A DNA stretch of 64,000 nt from NCBI RefSeq assembly GCF_020700235.1, contig NZ_CP085305.1, positions 372,001-436,000 on the forward strand, read 5' to 3'. The DNA comes from Haladaptatus pallidirubidus. GTDB taxonomy: Archaea; Halobacteriota; Halobacteria; Halobacteriales; Haladaptataceae. The notes beneath the pieces were generated by a model, which did not search any database, was not told where the DNA came from, and was given only the letters and a program-made list of their open reading frames with translations. Below, one piece after another: positions 36,190 to 45,019 of the stretch. The first letter of the stretch is position 1, and every line of letters begins with the position of its first letter. The position numbers and the translations under genes were made by a program.

Positions 36190-37065
36190 ATGGCAACAAA
36201 CCACACACAAAGTACAACGACCAGCGACGGCAGTACCTTCGTTCTCTCCGGATTCGCGGACGAGATCGATCCGAACTTGGAAACGCAGCTAGACGTCCTT
36301 GAAGACCTCGATATCGGCTATTTTGATCTCCGCGGCATTGACGAGACCAACGTCCTTGATTTAGACGATAATTCCCTCGAACGCATCCGGGACACGATAG
36401 ACGACCGCGGCATTGCCATCTCTTCCATCGGCTCACCCATTGGTAAAATCGGTATCACAGACGATTTCGAGCCCCACAAAGCACGTTTCGAGCGCGCCAT
36501 CAAGGTCGCGACGTTCTTCGACGTCGAGTACATCCGAATCTTCTCCTACTACATCCCGGAGGGCGACGACCCCTCGAAATACCGAGGGGAAGTCATGAAT
36601 CGAATGCACTGGAAAGCGAAGCGTGCGAAGGAGGAAAACGTGACACTCATCCACGAGAACGAGAAGGATATCTACGGCGACACTGCCGAACGATGCCGGG
36701 ACATCCTCACGACCGTGGATTCCCCAAACCTCCGTGCTGCGTTTGATCCTGCGAACTTCGTCGAAATTGGAGTCAAGGCCTATCCGTACGCTTTTGCACT
36801 CCTCGCCGAATATGTCGAGTATCTCCACGTCAAGGATGCCGGGATGGGCGAACGTGGTGAGATACGACCCGCCGGTGAAGGCGACGGCCAGTTCGACGAC
36901 TTGGTTCGCGTGCTTGACGCACGGGGATTCGACGGGTTTGCCTCTCTGGAACCCCATCTTCAATATGCGGGCCCAAGCACGGGGATGAGTGGTCCTGAAG
37001 GATTTCAGACGGCGGCTAACGCGTTTCGTTCCGTCCTCACGGAAGCGGGTGTGGACTACGAATAG
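36190..37065 (+). CDS. Sugar phosphate isomerase/epimerase-like TIM-barrel protein
   Basis: 291 residues from the ATG at 36190; the 16 residues upstream are unlikely. It is a xylose-isomerase-like TIM barrel: metal-ligand positions are visible as Glu in LIHENEKD, Asp/Asn in AAFDPANF, His in YLHVKDAG and Glu in ASLEPHL. Such proteins isomerise or epimerise keto-sugars or act on inositol derivatives. The divergent Gfo/Idh/MocA gene is probably its partner. Confidence 0.78.
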   Translation: MATNHTQSTTTSDGSTFVLSGFADEIDPNLETQLDVLEDLDIGYFDLRGIDETNVLDLDDNSLERIRDTIDDRGIAISSIGSPIGKIGITDDFEPHKARFERAIKVATFFDVEYIRIFSYYIPEGDDPSKYRGEVMNRMHWKAKRAKEENVTLIHENEKDIYGDTAERCRDILTTVDSPNLRAAFDPANFVEIGVKAYPYAFALLAEYVEYLHVKDAGMGERGEIRPAGEGDGQFDDLVRVLDARGFDGFASLEPHLQYAGPSTGMSGPEGFQTAANAFRSVLTEAGVDYE

Positions 37066-37120
37066 GAGTCACTCGTACGCATTCCGCGTTATGTTCCAAG
37101 TAATACGATCACGAAGCGGT

Positions 37121-38004
37121 TCAAATTGCGATTAACGCAACCCCAGATACGGGGATAGCGGCGGCAGTGACACGGATTTGAAGATTATCTTCGTTTAGAA
37201 TAATTCCTCCCAACAGAACCGCGATGATGGCTGCGTACTAAGAATTGGCGACGCAATACTAGCTGGAATCCGTGCAAAAGCAAGTGCTATGAAGTGTTCA
37301 CCCACGATCAAGATTGTACCCGCCAGGAAAAGTTTCGGAAGATCGCCGCGAAATTCGGAACGCCAATCACGAATCGCCAGCGGTGACAGTAGAACCGCCG
37401 TTCCCCCGAGTTTGAGTATGACCCACGTCGTCGTCGTCGGGAACGCCAACTCCTGAAGAACGACTCGCTGTGCAACGTTCAAAATCGCTAAGACAAACGC
37501 ACTTAGGAGTGCCAACTGTGCGGGTCGATACGTAGTCGCTTTCAAAACCGGCGTCGTTAGTTTCCCACCCTGATAATTCGCGACATACATTGCCAAAGTT
37601 GCCAGTCCTACGCCAAATATCTGAACAAACATCAATTGCTCGTTGAGCAGAACGATTTCGAACGGAAGAACGAAAGCGGGCGTGATTTTACTGATCGGTG
37701 CGACGTATGACACTTGCCCGATCTTGATGGAATGAAATAGGATGAGTAGTCCGGCAGCCAGGAAGGTGATAGCACCGAGTACGAACAGCCAATCGGTACT
37801 GGAATACCGTGCGGGTAGTGTAACTGGCATCCCTTTCACTACCGTGACGAACACGTACCAGGCCGCCGCCGAGGCAAACGTGATCGTCATAAAAGCATCC
37901 GATGGCACCCGGTCGAACTGATATTTGTTAAGAAAGAGGAAGTATCCCCAGACGACGGCACCAATGACCGCGTATACCATTCCACTATTGAGAACTGGAT
38001 CCAT
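37121..38004 (-). pseudogene. EamA/DMT-family transporter, frameshifted near its C-terminus
   Basis: The frame from the ATG at 38004 gives about ten hydrophobic segments of the drug/metabolite transporter superfamily (VYAVIGAVVWGYFLFLNKYQ, YVAPISKITPAFVLPFEIVL). At about 37231-37234 a base is missing. The next frame continues AIIAVLLGGIILNEDNLQIR and VTAAAIPVSGVALIAI to a stop at 37121, the expected last two helices. As written the protein ends at 37195 with a short aberrant tail. It may be an uptake or export carrier for a uronate-pathway acid; this is inference. Confidence 0.78.
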
Positions 38005-38016
38005 GGTCGATAGTGC

Positions 38017-38037
38017 AATTCAAAATATATTTGAATT
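38017..38037. promoter_or_regulatory. Palindrome AATTCAAA-N5-TTTGAATT over the transporter TATA box
   Basis: The perfect 8+5+8 palindrome contains the TATA element (TATATTTT on the minus strand) located about 26 bp before the ATG at 38004. A repressor bound here would exclude TBP, so an operator is likely. Confidence 0.55.
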
Positions 38038-38042
38038 CCAAC

Positions 38043-39176
38043 TTAATCGATTCGGTACCGTTCGACGGCGTCCTCATCTACGGAGATTCCGAGTCCAGGA
38101 TCCTGAGGCACCTCCAACACGCCACCTGTCGGGTCGATCGAGTCGATCATTAGATCGTCCCGGAGGGGGTTTTTGCTTCGGTCGAACTCGAAGAGTAGCG
38201 GTTCTGGGATGTAATCTGCATGCGGATACTTCGGTACGCTTGCGGCGAACTGGATTGCGGCCGCCAACCCAACGCTGCTGTTCCACACGTGGGGACGAAT
38301 CGCCACGTTTTCGGTCGTCGCCATATCAGCAATCCGCCGTGCCTCCGAAAACCCGCCGCACCGACCCAAATTCGGTTGGACGATATCGACGGTTCGGTCG
38401 TCGATGAGTTGTTTGAATTCGAATCGATTGTAATGCGCTTCCCCTGTCGCAATCGGAATGTCTACGAGATCCCGAACCTGCCGATAGCCAGAATGATTTT
38501 CCGGTGGAACCGGCTCTTCGATCCACGCGATATCGAACTCCGAGAGGTTCTCGACGGAGCGAGCGACTTGCTTTGGTCGATAATTCCCATTAAAATCGAC
38601 CATTAAAGATGCGTTATCACCGAGAATCTCCCGGGCCGTCCGAACCCGCTCAATATCGTCTTCGAAACCGCGGCCGATCTTTATTTTCGCCGCGGTAAAA
38701 CCTTCTTCAATAGCCCGCTCGATCGGTTCAGCGGGATCTTGATCCCATTCGGTGACGTACATCGTCGAAGCGTACGGAGTGAGTGAGGTTGTCTTCTTCC
38801 CGCCCAAAATTTGATGCACTGGTCGGTTCACGATCTTGCCGATGAGATCCCACATCGCAACGTCGATCCCGCTGAGCGCACATTGGACGATAGCACTCCC
38901 GCCGAAGTGATACCCTTCCATGTAGGACTCTTCTGCCAGCGATTCAACTGCGAAGGGATCCATTCCGACGATTTTGTCCGCGAACAGTTCCTCTATCAAG
39001 GTCGCCGTTGTCCGTGCTGGGGCAAACGCCTCACCCCAGCCAACGGATCCATCAGCCGTCTTCAGTTTGACGAGCGTCGTCGATCGGGTAGTGTGGATTC
39101 CACGTGCACTCCCGACGCCACGACCTTCGTCAAGCGAGTGGGAGAGTGGAATCGCTTCTATTTCAATGATTTCCAT
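38043..39176 (-). CDS. gci: Enolase-superfamily enzyme, galactarolactone cycloisomerase-like (copy 2)
   Basis: 377 residues, closely similar throughout to the protein at 17225. Catalytic motifs AAKIKIG, VDFNGN, WIEEPVPPEN, GEAHYNR, QPNLGRCGGFSE and RPHVWNSS are intact, as are FDRSKNPLR and DPGLGISVDE. It should convert galactaro-lactone to 5-dehydro-4-deoxyglucarate if the assignment of copy 1 is right. The EamA-type transporter gene starts only 39 bp downstream on the same strand. It is divergent from UDH copy 2. Confidence 0.83.
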   Translation of the reverse strand: MEIIEIEAIPLSHSLDEGRGVGSARGIHTTRSTTLVKLKTADGSVGWGEAFAPARTTATLIEELFADKIVGMDPFAVESLAEESYMEGYHFGGSAIVQCALSGIDVAMWDLIGKIVNRPVHQILGGKKTTSLTPYASTMYVTEWDQDPAEPIERAIEEGFTAAKIKIGRGFEDDIERVRTAREILGDNASLMVDFNGNYRPKQVARSVENLSEFDIAWIEEPVPPENHSGYRQVRDLVDIPIATGEAHYNRFEFKQLIDDRTVDIVQPNLGRCGGFSEARRIADMATTENVAIRPHVWNSSVGLAAAIQFAASVPKYPHADYIPEPLLFEFDRSKNPLRDDLMIDSIDPTGGVLEVPQDPGLGISVDEDAVERYRID

Positions 39177-39512
39177 ACTATTTTTAAGGTTTGTTTGTTC
39201 AGAATTGATGTAACTGGCTTTACTGGTAGTGAAAAGTTTTCTACGGAGGAATTTCGTAGACAGTGCGTCCTTACGTAGAATACACTGGTTGTGGATGTTG
39301 TCGACTTTTCACCATCATAATTCATGTCGCTGTTTGACCTATGGATTGAACTCTCTTCGGCGGTACATATGTGTTTCGGGCTCGGTGATGAGTTAACTGA
39401 CTGAACCGAACAAACGAAAGTGACACGGTGAACTGTGTGAACGGCATTGATCCCCCTACGAATAATCGTCAGAAGCACAAATTTATCATACACCGCTCTA
39501 TCGTTTTAAACG
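39177..39512. promoter_or_regulatory. Divergent promoter region between cycloisomerase 2 and UDH 2
   Basis: 336 bp between two divergent genes. A TATA-like AATTTATCAT at about 39479-39488 serves UDH 2. Three TCTACG/CGTAGA half-sites lie at 39239-39245, 39255-39260 and 39274-39280 and could be regulator contacts. The GTTCCCC and TGTTCGATAAT motifs are absent here. Confidence 0.4.
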
Positions 39513-40352
39513 ATGAACGTTGTTTTAACCGGCGCATATGGCCGTTGTGGCACAGCAATTATTGACCATCTCCACGACCGATCCGAGTACCAGTTCACGT
39601 ATTTGAACCGGTCGGATCGTCCTGACGATCATCCGTACGGAGGCTTCGACACAGTGGTCGCAAACGTTTCGGATTACGAGGCGATACGACCTGCCTTCGA
39701 CGAACAGGAGGCGATCATTCATCTCGCTGCCTATCCGTACGTGGATGGAACGTGGATGGATGTTTTCGAACCGAACGTAATCGGAATGTTCAACGCTTTG
39801 GAGGCCGCCCGGGAGGCGGAAGTCGAAACATTCGTTTTCGGATCGACGAATCACGTTGTCGGGATGTATGAACGGGAGAATTCGCCCGAGATCTACCGAC
39901 ACGATAACGATATCGTACTGGATCATACCGTTCCCGTTCGTCCAGATTCCTTCTATGGATCCACCAAGAGTTTCGGCGAAAATCTCGGTCGGTATTACGT
40001 CGAGAATTACGAATATCCGAAACGATTCTACGCACTACGGATCTGTAGCGTCCGTAGCGAAGAGTACGACCATCCGTTCGGTGATGCCGAAAATGGCGTT
40101 GCGGAAGGGAAATTCGAACGAGAAAGTTCGGAATACGAGGAACAAGTTGCACGGATGAAGGCGATGTGGCAGTCTCGACGTGATTTTGCCCACCAAGTCG
40201 ACTGCTGCCTTCAGGACGACGATGTCGAGTTCGACATTTTCTACGGTGTCAGTGACAACTATAGATGTTGGTTCGATTTGGAGCATGCACGGTCGAGAAT
40301 CGGCTATCGACCACAGGACGACGGTGAGGAGTGGAACGCACCGCCGGAATGA
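39513..40352 (+). CDS. udh: Uronate dehydrogenase-like SDR (copy 2), catalytic residues intact
   Basis: 279 residues, the same length as copy 1 at 15780 and similar throughout. It has VVLTGAYGRCGTA, HLAAYPYVDG, FGSTNHVVGMY and, unlike copy 1, a full YxxxK pair (YGSTK). It should oxidise galacturonate or glucuronate at C1 to the aldaro-lactone using NAD. The ATG at 39513 is about 27 bp after a TATA box. It sits head-to-head with cycloisomerase 2, the next enzyme of the route. Confidence 0.86.
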   Translation: MNVVLTGAYGRCGTAIIDHLHDRSEYQFTYLNRSDRPDDHPYGGFDTVVANVSDYEAIRPAFDEQEAIIHLAAYPYVDGTWMDVFEPNVIGMFNALEAAREAEVETFVFGSTNHVVGMYERENSPEIYRHDNDIVLDHTVPVRPDSFYGSTKSFGENLGRYYVENYEYPKRFYALRICSVRSEEYDHPFGDAENGVAEGKFERESSEYEEQVARMKAMWQSRRDFAHQVDCCLQDDDVEFDIFYGVSDNYRCWFDLEHARSRIGYRPQDDGEEWNAPPE

Positions 40353-40549
40353 GTGAGCACAAACCGTGCGAAATTCGCTCTAGAGGAGTATTCGGCGCCG
40401 CAAAAAGTACCTAATTGATATGGAGATATCCGATCTCGATTCCGGAACGGAGCGTATCGAAGTTATTGGGTGTTCATAGCAGTGACGAACCGGATCATTC
40501 CCTCGAAATGAACGTCGCCCGTCGTACCGTGGCTAGTCGGAGCGTAAGG

Positions 40550-41488
40550 TTATCCGATCAATCGCTCGATATCGTCGTCGAGTTGTTGGTACAGATCCTC
40601 AGCCCGACGTTCCTCTTCCACCGAGAGCGGAACAATCGGTTCTCGTACCAGTCCACCATTGAGCCCGGCGAGGTCGAGGCCCTTTTTCACCGCAGGAACG
40701 CTGATCGCACCAGGGAGAGCGTTGTTCTGGCCGGTTTCCCCACGGAAGTTCTGATAGGGAAGACAGATGTTCCGGAGCTGTCGGGCGTACTCCCAATCAC
40801 CGGACGAGAGGGCATCGAAGAGCTCAAGGCCTACTTCGGGTCGGAAATTACTGACACCCGCAGAGAATCCCTCGATACCCTCGTTCCAGTACGAGACCGA
40901 AAACGGTTCCGCGAGTCCGTCGACCCAGACGGTATCGTCGTCCTCAGCATCGACGACCGCTCCAAGCTTCACCGGATCTTCGAGGGCGTATTTGATGCCG
41001 ATGATACCGTCCATCCTGCTTATATCCTGGAGAAACTCCACCGACGGGTTGAATCCGCGAACGTACGGAACGAGCGGTGTTTCCGTAGCCGAGGAGAGCT
41101 TTCGATAGTACCGAAGTAATCCCTGTTCGTGAACGTACGTATGATCCGGCGGCATGATCATCATGGCGTCGACACCGACGTCGTCGTATTCCCTGATGAG
41201 TTGCCGTGCTTCCACCGTGTTTCCCCCAACCCCGGCAAGGATGCATGCGTCAGAAGGTAGTGCGTCGACGTTCGTTTCGGCTATTTGTACCCTCTCATCA
41301 TGCGTCAGTGAGTGATATTCGCTGATATTCGCCGTCGAGAGAAACGTTTGGATCCCTTCGCCGTAAATCGTTCGTGCATTTTCTGCTATCTTTTCGTATT
41401 CGACCTCCAATTCATCGTCAAAGGGTGTCAATAATCCAACTGCAACGCCTCGAAGCCGCTTCCGCACCTTATCGTCTGACAAAGACAT
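40550..41488 (-). CDS. kdgD: DHDPS-family enzyme, KdgD-like (copy 2)
   Basis: 312 residues from the ATG at 41488, exactly the length of copy 1; a TATA-like element near 41512-41520 supports this start over the longer frame. Schiff-base Lys is in GIIGIKYALEDPVKLG, with AGVGGNTVEA and SAGVSNFRPEVGLELFDAL also conserved. The last 80 residues (NFRGETGQNNALPGA, QQLDDDIERLIG) match copy 1 closely. It is the expected decarboxylating dehydratase of cluster 2. It converges with UDH 2. Confidence 0.83.
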   Translation of the reverse strand: MSLSDDKVRKRLRGVAVGLLTPFDDELEVEYEKIAENARTIYGEGIQTFLSTANISEYHSLTHDERVQIAETNVDALPSDACILAGVGGNTVEARQLIREYDDVGVDAMMIMPPDHTYVHEQGLLRYYRKLSSATETPLVPYVRGFNPSVEFLQDISRMDGIIGIKYALEDPVKLGAVVDAEDDDTVWVDGLAEPFSVSYWNEGIEGFSAGVSNFRPEVGLELFDALSSGDWEYARQLRNICLPYQNFRGETGQNNALPGAISVPAVKKGLDLAGLNGGLVREPIVPLSVEEERRAEDLYQQLDDDIERLIG

Positions 41489-41718
41489 AGTTGAGAATCC
41501 ATCCCGTACGATATAAGTCCTATTATCAACTGAGTGCCATAAATCTGTATCGATATATGAAGTATTGGCGTTTGTATTCGAGGTGCCGATCTCGGATATT
41601 CGTTTTGGGCGCAAAATCGTGCAGTAGCCTCGTTAGTGGTCTAGGGGCGAGGTAGCTGCCACGGAATAAAGACCGTATTGAGCTAGTAATTTGAATAACT
41701 GACACCAATGGAAAAAAC

Positions 41719-42952
41719 ATGAACATCGCTAATGTCCGCGGATATGCACTGTCATCACCGATCGATCCACCGCAGTTGCGTCGTTTTCATGTAGGCACGC
41801 GTGAACTCCTGAAGAGAGACGTCGTTCTCGTCGTCGTCGAGACTGCAGACGGAACGCTCGGATTTGCACCTGCAGGCGCAAGCAGTTCAGCGATGCGAGA
41901 GCACTTCGATGGAGCATCACAAAGCACCTTTGCTGACGTGATCAACGGACCCGTTGCAGACAAATTCGAAGGGGAGACGATCGACGATGTCGAAAGAGCC
42001 CATTCCCTGATCGCAGAAATGGACTTTCCGGTCCGTCTCCGTCAGGTTCAATCCTTGATCGACGTGTCGCTGTACGACCTGCTCGGAAAGGAAGTCGGAG
42101 CACCGATCTACGAACTACTTTATGAGCGTCACGATACGATACCCACCGAGAAACTCCCACTGTACGCGAGTGCAGGGATGTATATGAACCCAGAAGGGTA
42201 CGTGCGGCAGGCCAAGATTCTCGACGACGAGGGATTTTTTGGATACAAGTATCGTCCCGGAGTCGGACCGAAGAATGATCGCCGAATCGTCGAGCGTTTA
42301 GACGAACCCGTCGATTTGGAGATCGTGGCCGATACGCATACATGGTAGAAAATGGGTGATCAATCGTATGGGAAAGAAACCGTTACCTTGCTCGTCGAAC
42401 ACGCCGCGGAACACGACGTGTATTGGGTCGAAGAACCGGTAGACCCGGACGATTATGCCGGGTATCGCGCTCTATCCGGGAATGGGGTCTCGCTCGCCGG
42501 AGGTGAAAGCGAAGAGTCCGCAGAGGGGTTACTCGAACTCGGAAAGACTGATGCGGTCGACTACCTTCAAGGTGACGTGCGTCATCACGGGGGATTTTCG
42601 GGGAGCTGGCTGCCGTGGAGTTCTGCAACGAACGAAACGTCACGTTCGTCCCACACAACTTCGGGACGTGACTCGGGTTGATCGCGAATGCCCATCTCGT
42701 TGCGGCAGCACCACAGTCGGAGTTGCTGGAGTACCCCGTCTTCGAGAACGATCCGACGATCGATTCATCTGAGGATCCGGGGATATATCCGTTCGAATTG
42801 GCGTTCGGCCTCATCGACGGAACGCATAGTATCGACTCCGGCGTTTTGACGGTTCCGGACGGACCGGACTGGGCATGGAAGTAAACATGGATGTCGCCGA
42901 GGACTATCCGTTCACAGAGGATGCATGGACCGAGTTTGAGTACGACGAGTAA
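41719..42952 (+). pseudogene. Type II enolase-superfamily dehydratase, pseudogene with four lesions
   Basis: This is a copy of the gene at 18587 (NVRGYALSSPIDPP at the start, EDAWTEFEYDE at the end). It is broken by a Trp-to-TAG change at 42346-42348 (HTWW position), a one-base deletion near 42605, a Trp-to-TGA change at 42669-42671 (FGTWLG position) and a one-base deletion near 42867. Between the lesions the sequence remains well conserved (WVEEPVDPDD, AGGESEESAEG, IANAHLVAAAP). Decay is therefore real but fairly recent. Confidence 0.9.
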
Positions 42953-43107
42953 GCCCCGAGATTTGTAGCCACTTTGCTTCCAAGACTTGTTCTCATTCGG
43001 GTCGATACGCCGTCTTCCACTATATCCCAATCAGCTACTGGGAAAGTGAACATCGAGTTGAATAATCAGCATAACACCTAAGACCCATGTAAAAGATACT
43101 ACTGACC

Positions 43108-44601
43108 ATGGTGAATGATCAGCAGTTGATCGACCAGACTAGCCAACAGCAATCGCTTCCGGAACTGCCTGACGGTCGTGTCAAAATTACTTACATCGGA
43201 GGTGGTAGTCGGCAGTGGGCACCGAACCTGTTCCGTGACCTCGCCCTCTGTACCGAGATCGAGGGCGAGGTAGCCCTATACGATATCAACTACGAAAGTG
43301 CCAAACTCAACGCGGAATTCGGAGACTGGGTATTGGATAAGAATGAAGCCGTCGGTGACTGGGAGTTCACCGCGGTTGAGGATCGTGCGACGGCACTCGA
43401 GGGTGCCGATTTCGTCATCCTCTCGACCCAATTTGATCCCGCCGATACTTTTGTTCATGACCTCGACATTCCGAAGAGATACGGGATATACGGCGCCGTC
43501 GCTGCGACTATCGGTCCTGGAGGGATACTGCGTGCGATGCGAACCATTCCCGTGTATCGTGAACTGGGTGCCGCGATCGGTGAACACTGTCCCGATGCGT
43601 GGGTGCTGAACTACACGAACCCAATGACGTGGGCAACACGGGCACTATACGAAGCGTTTCCTGAGATCAATGCACTCGGATTGTGTCACGAAGTGTTCCA
43701 TGCACAGGATATGCTGGCCGACTTGGTCGGAAGATATTTCGATGAGGGACGGCCGAATCGCGATGAGATCGACATGAACGTCAAAGGGATCAACCATTTC
43801 ACGTGGGTCGACGAAGCCTATTGGCGTGGAATCGATCTCTTCGAAGTCATCGATCACCATCTGGAACAGAAAGGAGCACTACGGGAGTTCAGCGTAGCGG
43901 AGATGGCGGACGAAGACCCATTCGTCGACAATAACCAAGTGACGTTTGAGCTCTACCGTCGGTTTGGGGTTCTTCCGGCGGCGGGGGACCGACACCTGGT
44001 AGAGTATGCCCCCTGGTTCATTCAAGGAACGATGCCCGACGATCTCAACCGGTGGGGTGTCAAACGCACGACGAGCGAATATCGCAGTCAGCACTGGGAA
44101 GACGACGCGACAGATCACCAGACCCACGATGTCAAGTCCTGGATGGATGGGGAAGAGGAGTTTTCGCTCACGGAATCCGGGGAAATTGCTGTCGACCTAA
44201 TGAAAACACTCTCCTCGGGGGGGATGATGAAGACACATGTAAACCTCCCCAACCGTGGGCAGGTCTCGGACCTCCCTGAAGGGGTGGTGGTCGAAACGAA
44301 CGCACTGATCAAGCCGAACAACGCGAAACCGATCACGGCTGGACCGCTTCCGCGGCCGGTCCGTACACAGCTTAGATCCCACGTCGACACCCATGAAACA
44401 CTCATCAAGGCGGCCGTTGATGGAGGAAACGTGGATCTCGCGTTTCAAGCGTTCCTCAACGATCCGCAAGTCCGGACGCTCCAAACGGAAGCTGCACGGG
44501 AACTATTCGCTGAACTCGTCGATGCGGAAGCGGACTATCTTGGAGATTGGGACCTTGAGGCGTCGGTAGTCCTTTCGGAATCGAACGCGTTTCACTCCTG
44601 A
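43108..44601 (+). CDS. GH4-family glycosidase (copy 1), possibly alpha-galacturonidase
   Basis: 497 residues. NAD-binding ITYIGGGSRQWAP is near residue 27, NYTNPM near 168 and the metal-binding CHEVFH near 193, with NVKGINHFTW downstream. GH4 enzymes use NAD and Mn2+ in an oxidation-elimination mechanism and include alpha-glucosidases, alpha-galactosidases and alpha-glucuronidases/galacturonidases. The uronate setting makes an alpha-galacturonidase or glucuronidase likely, but the CHEV motif does not prove it. No signal peptide, so cytoplasmic. It lies directly after the pseudogene at 41719. Confidence 0.85.
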   Translation: MVNDQQLIDQTSQQQSLPELPDGRVKITYIGGGSRQWAPNLFRDLALCTEIEGEVALYDINYESAKLNAEFGDWVLDKNEAVGDWEFTAVEDRATALEGADFVILSTQFDPADTFVHDLDIPKRYGIYGAVAATIGPGGILRAMRTIPVYRELGAAIGEHCPDAWVLNYTNPMTWATRALYEAFPEINALGLCHEVFHAQDMLADLVGRYFDEGRPNRDEIDMNVKGINHFTWVDEAYWRGIDLFEVIDHHLEQKGALREFSVAEMADEDPFVDNNQVTFELYRRFGVLPAAGDRHLVEYAPWFIQGTMPDDLNRWGVKRTTSEYRSQHWEDDATDHQTHDVKSWMDGEEEFSLTESGEIAVDLMKTLSSGGMMKTHVNLPNRGQVSDLPEGVVVETNALIKPNNAKPITAGPLPRPVRTQLRSHVDTHETLIKAAVDGGNVDLAFQAFLNDPQVRTLQTEAARELFAELVDAEADYLGDWDLEASVVLSESNAFHS

Positions 44602-44706
44602 TCGTCGACGACCGTTTTGAGGTATCGCCAGCTCTTTGACGCTCACCACCCGCGGCTTCCCGTATCCGTATTCGTAGTCAGTAACTCGAACTATCGAGCA
44701 ATCTCC

Positions 44707-44725
44707 TGTTCGATAATCCCGAACG
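44707..44725 (+). promoter_or_regulatory. TGTTCGATAAT-type operator candidate, site 1
   Basis: TGTTCGATAATCCCGAACG shares TGTTCGATAAT and the GAAC arm with three other sites in the window. It is 114 bp upstream of site 2. Confidence 0.6.
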
Positions 44726-44820
44726 GTTCCGGATATTCACCTCATGAACGGCCAGTGCAAAGTACTGTTACAAGAGTAGTATTGTAACGCAATGCCGACG
44801 AAACGGGATCATCAAGGGGG

Positions 44821-44839
44821 TGTTCGATAATATCGAACA
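44821..44839. promoter_or_regulatory. TGTTCGATAAT-type operator candidate, site 2 (perfect palindrome)
   Basis: TGTTCGATAATATCGAACA is a perfect palindrome around one central base, and the symmetry extends one further base on each side. It is the best match to the four-site family and lies upstream of the enolase-superfamily gene at 45020. Confidence 0.7.
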
Positions 44840-44980
44840 CTCATGCCGCCTGCCGATGATTTCTATACGTCCGAGTCAAACGAAAATGGGTGCGTTGGTG
44901 AGGGCCGGTTCGTGAACCGAGAGGGTTTCCCCGGCAGTGAGATCAACTACCCGCCGAGACAACAATTGTTGTAGGAGAAT

Positions 44981-44990
44981 AATTATATAA
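44981..44990 (+). promoter_or_regulatory. TATA box of the gene at 45020
   Basis: AATTATATAA lies about 34 bp before the ATG, leaving room for a leader of only a few bases. The palindrome ACAACAATTGTTGT ends 8 bp upstream of it. Confidence 0.6.
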
Positions 44991-45019
44991 ACCATCTACG
45001 TGTACTGTAGTGCAGAGAG

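Larger units (their letters stand above)
44602..45019. promoter_or_regulatory. Long regulatory gap before the type II dehydratase
   Basis: 418 bp without a gene. It holds two TGTTCGATAAT-type 19-bp sites (44707 and 44821), an inverted repeat GTTACAA-N8-TTGTAAC (44767-44788), a palindrome ACAACAATTGTTGT (44959-44972) and a TATA box (44981-44990). The density of symmetric elements marks it as a heavily regulated promoter. Confidence 0.6.
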
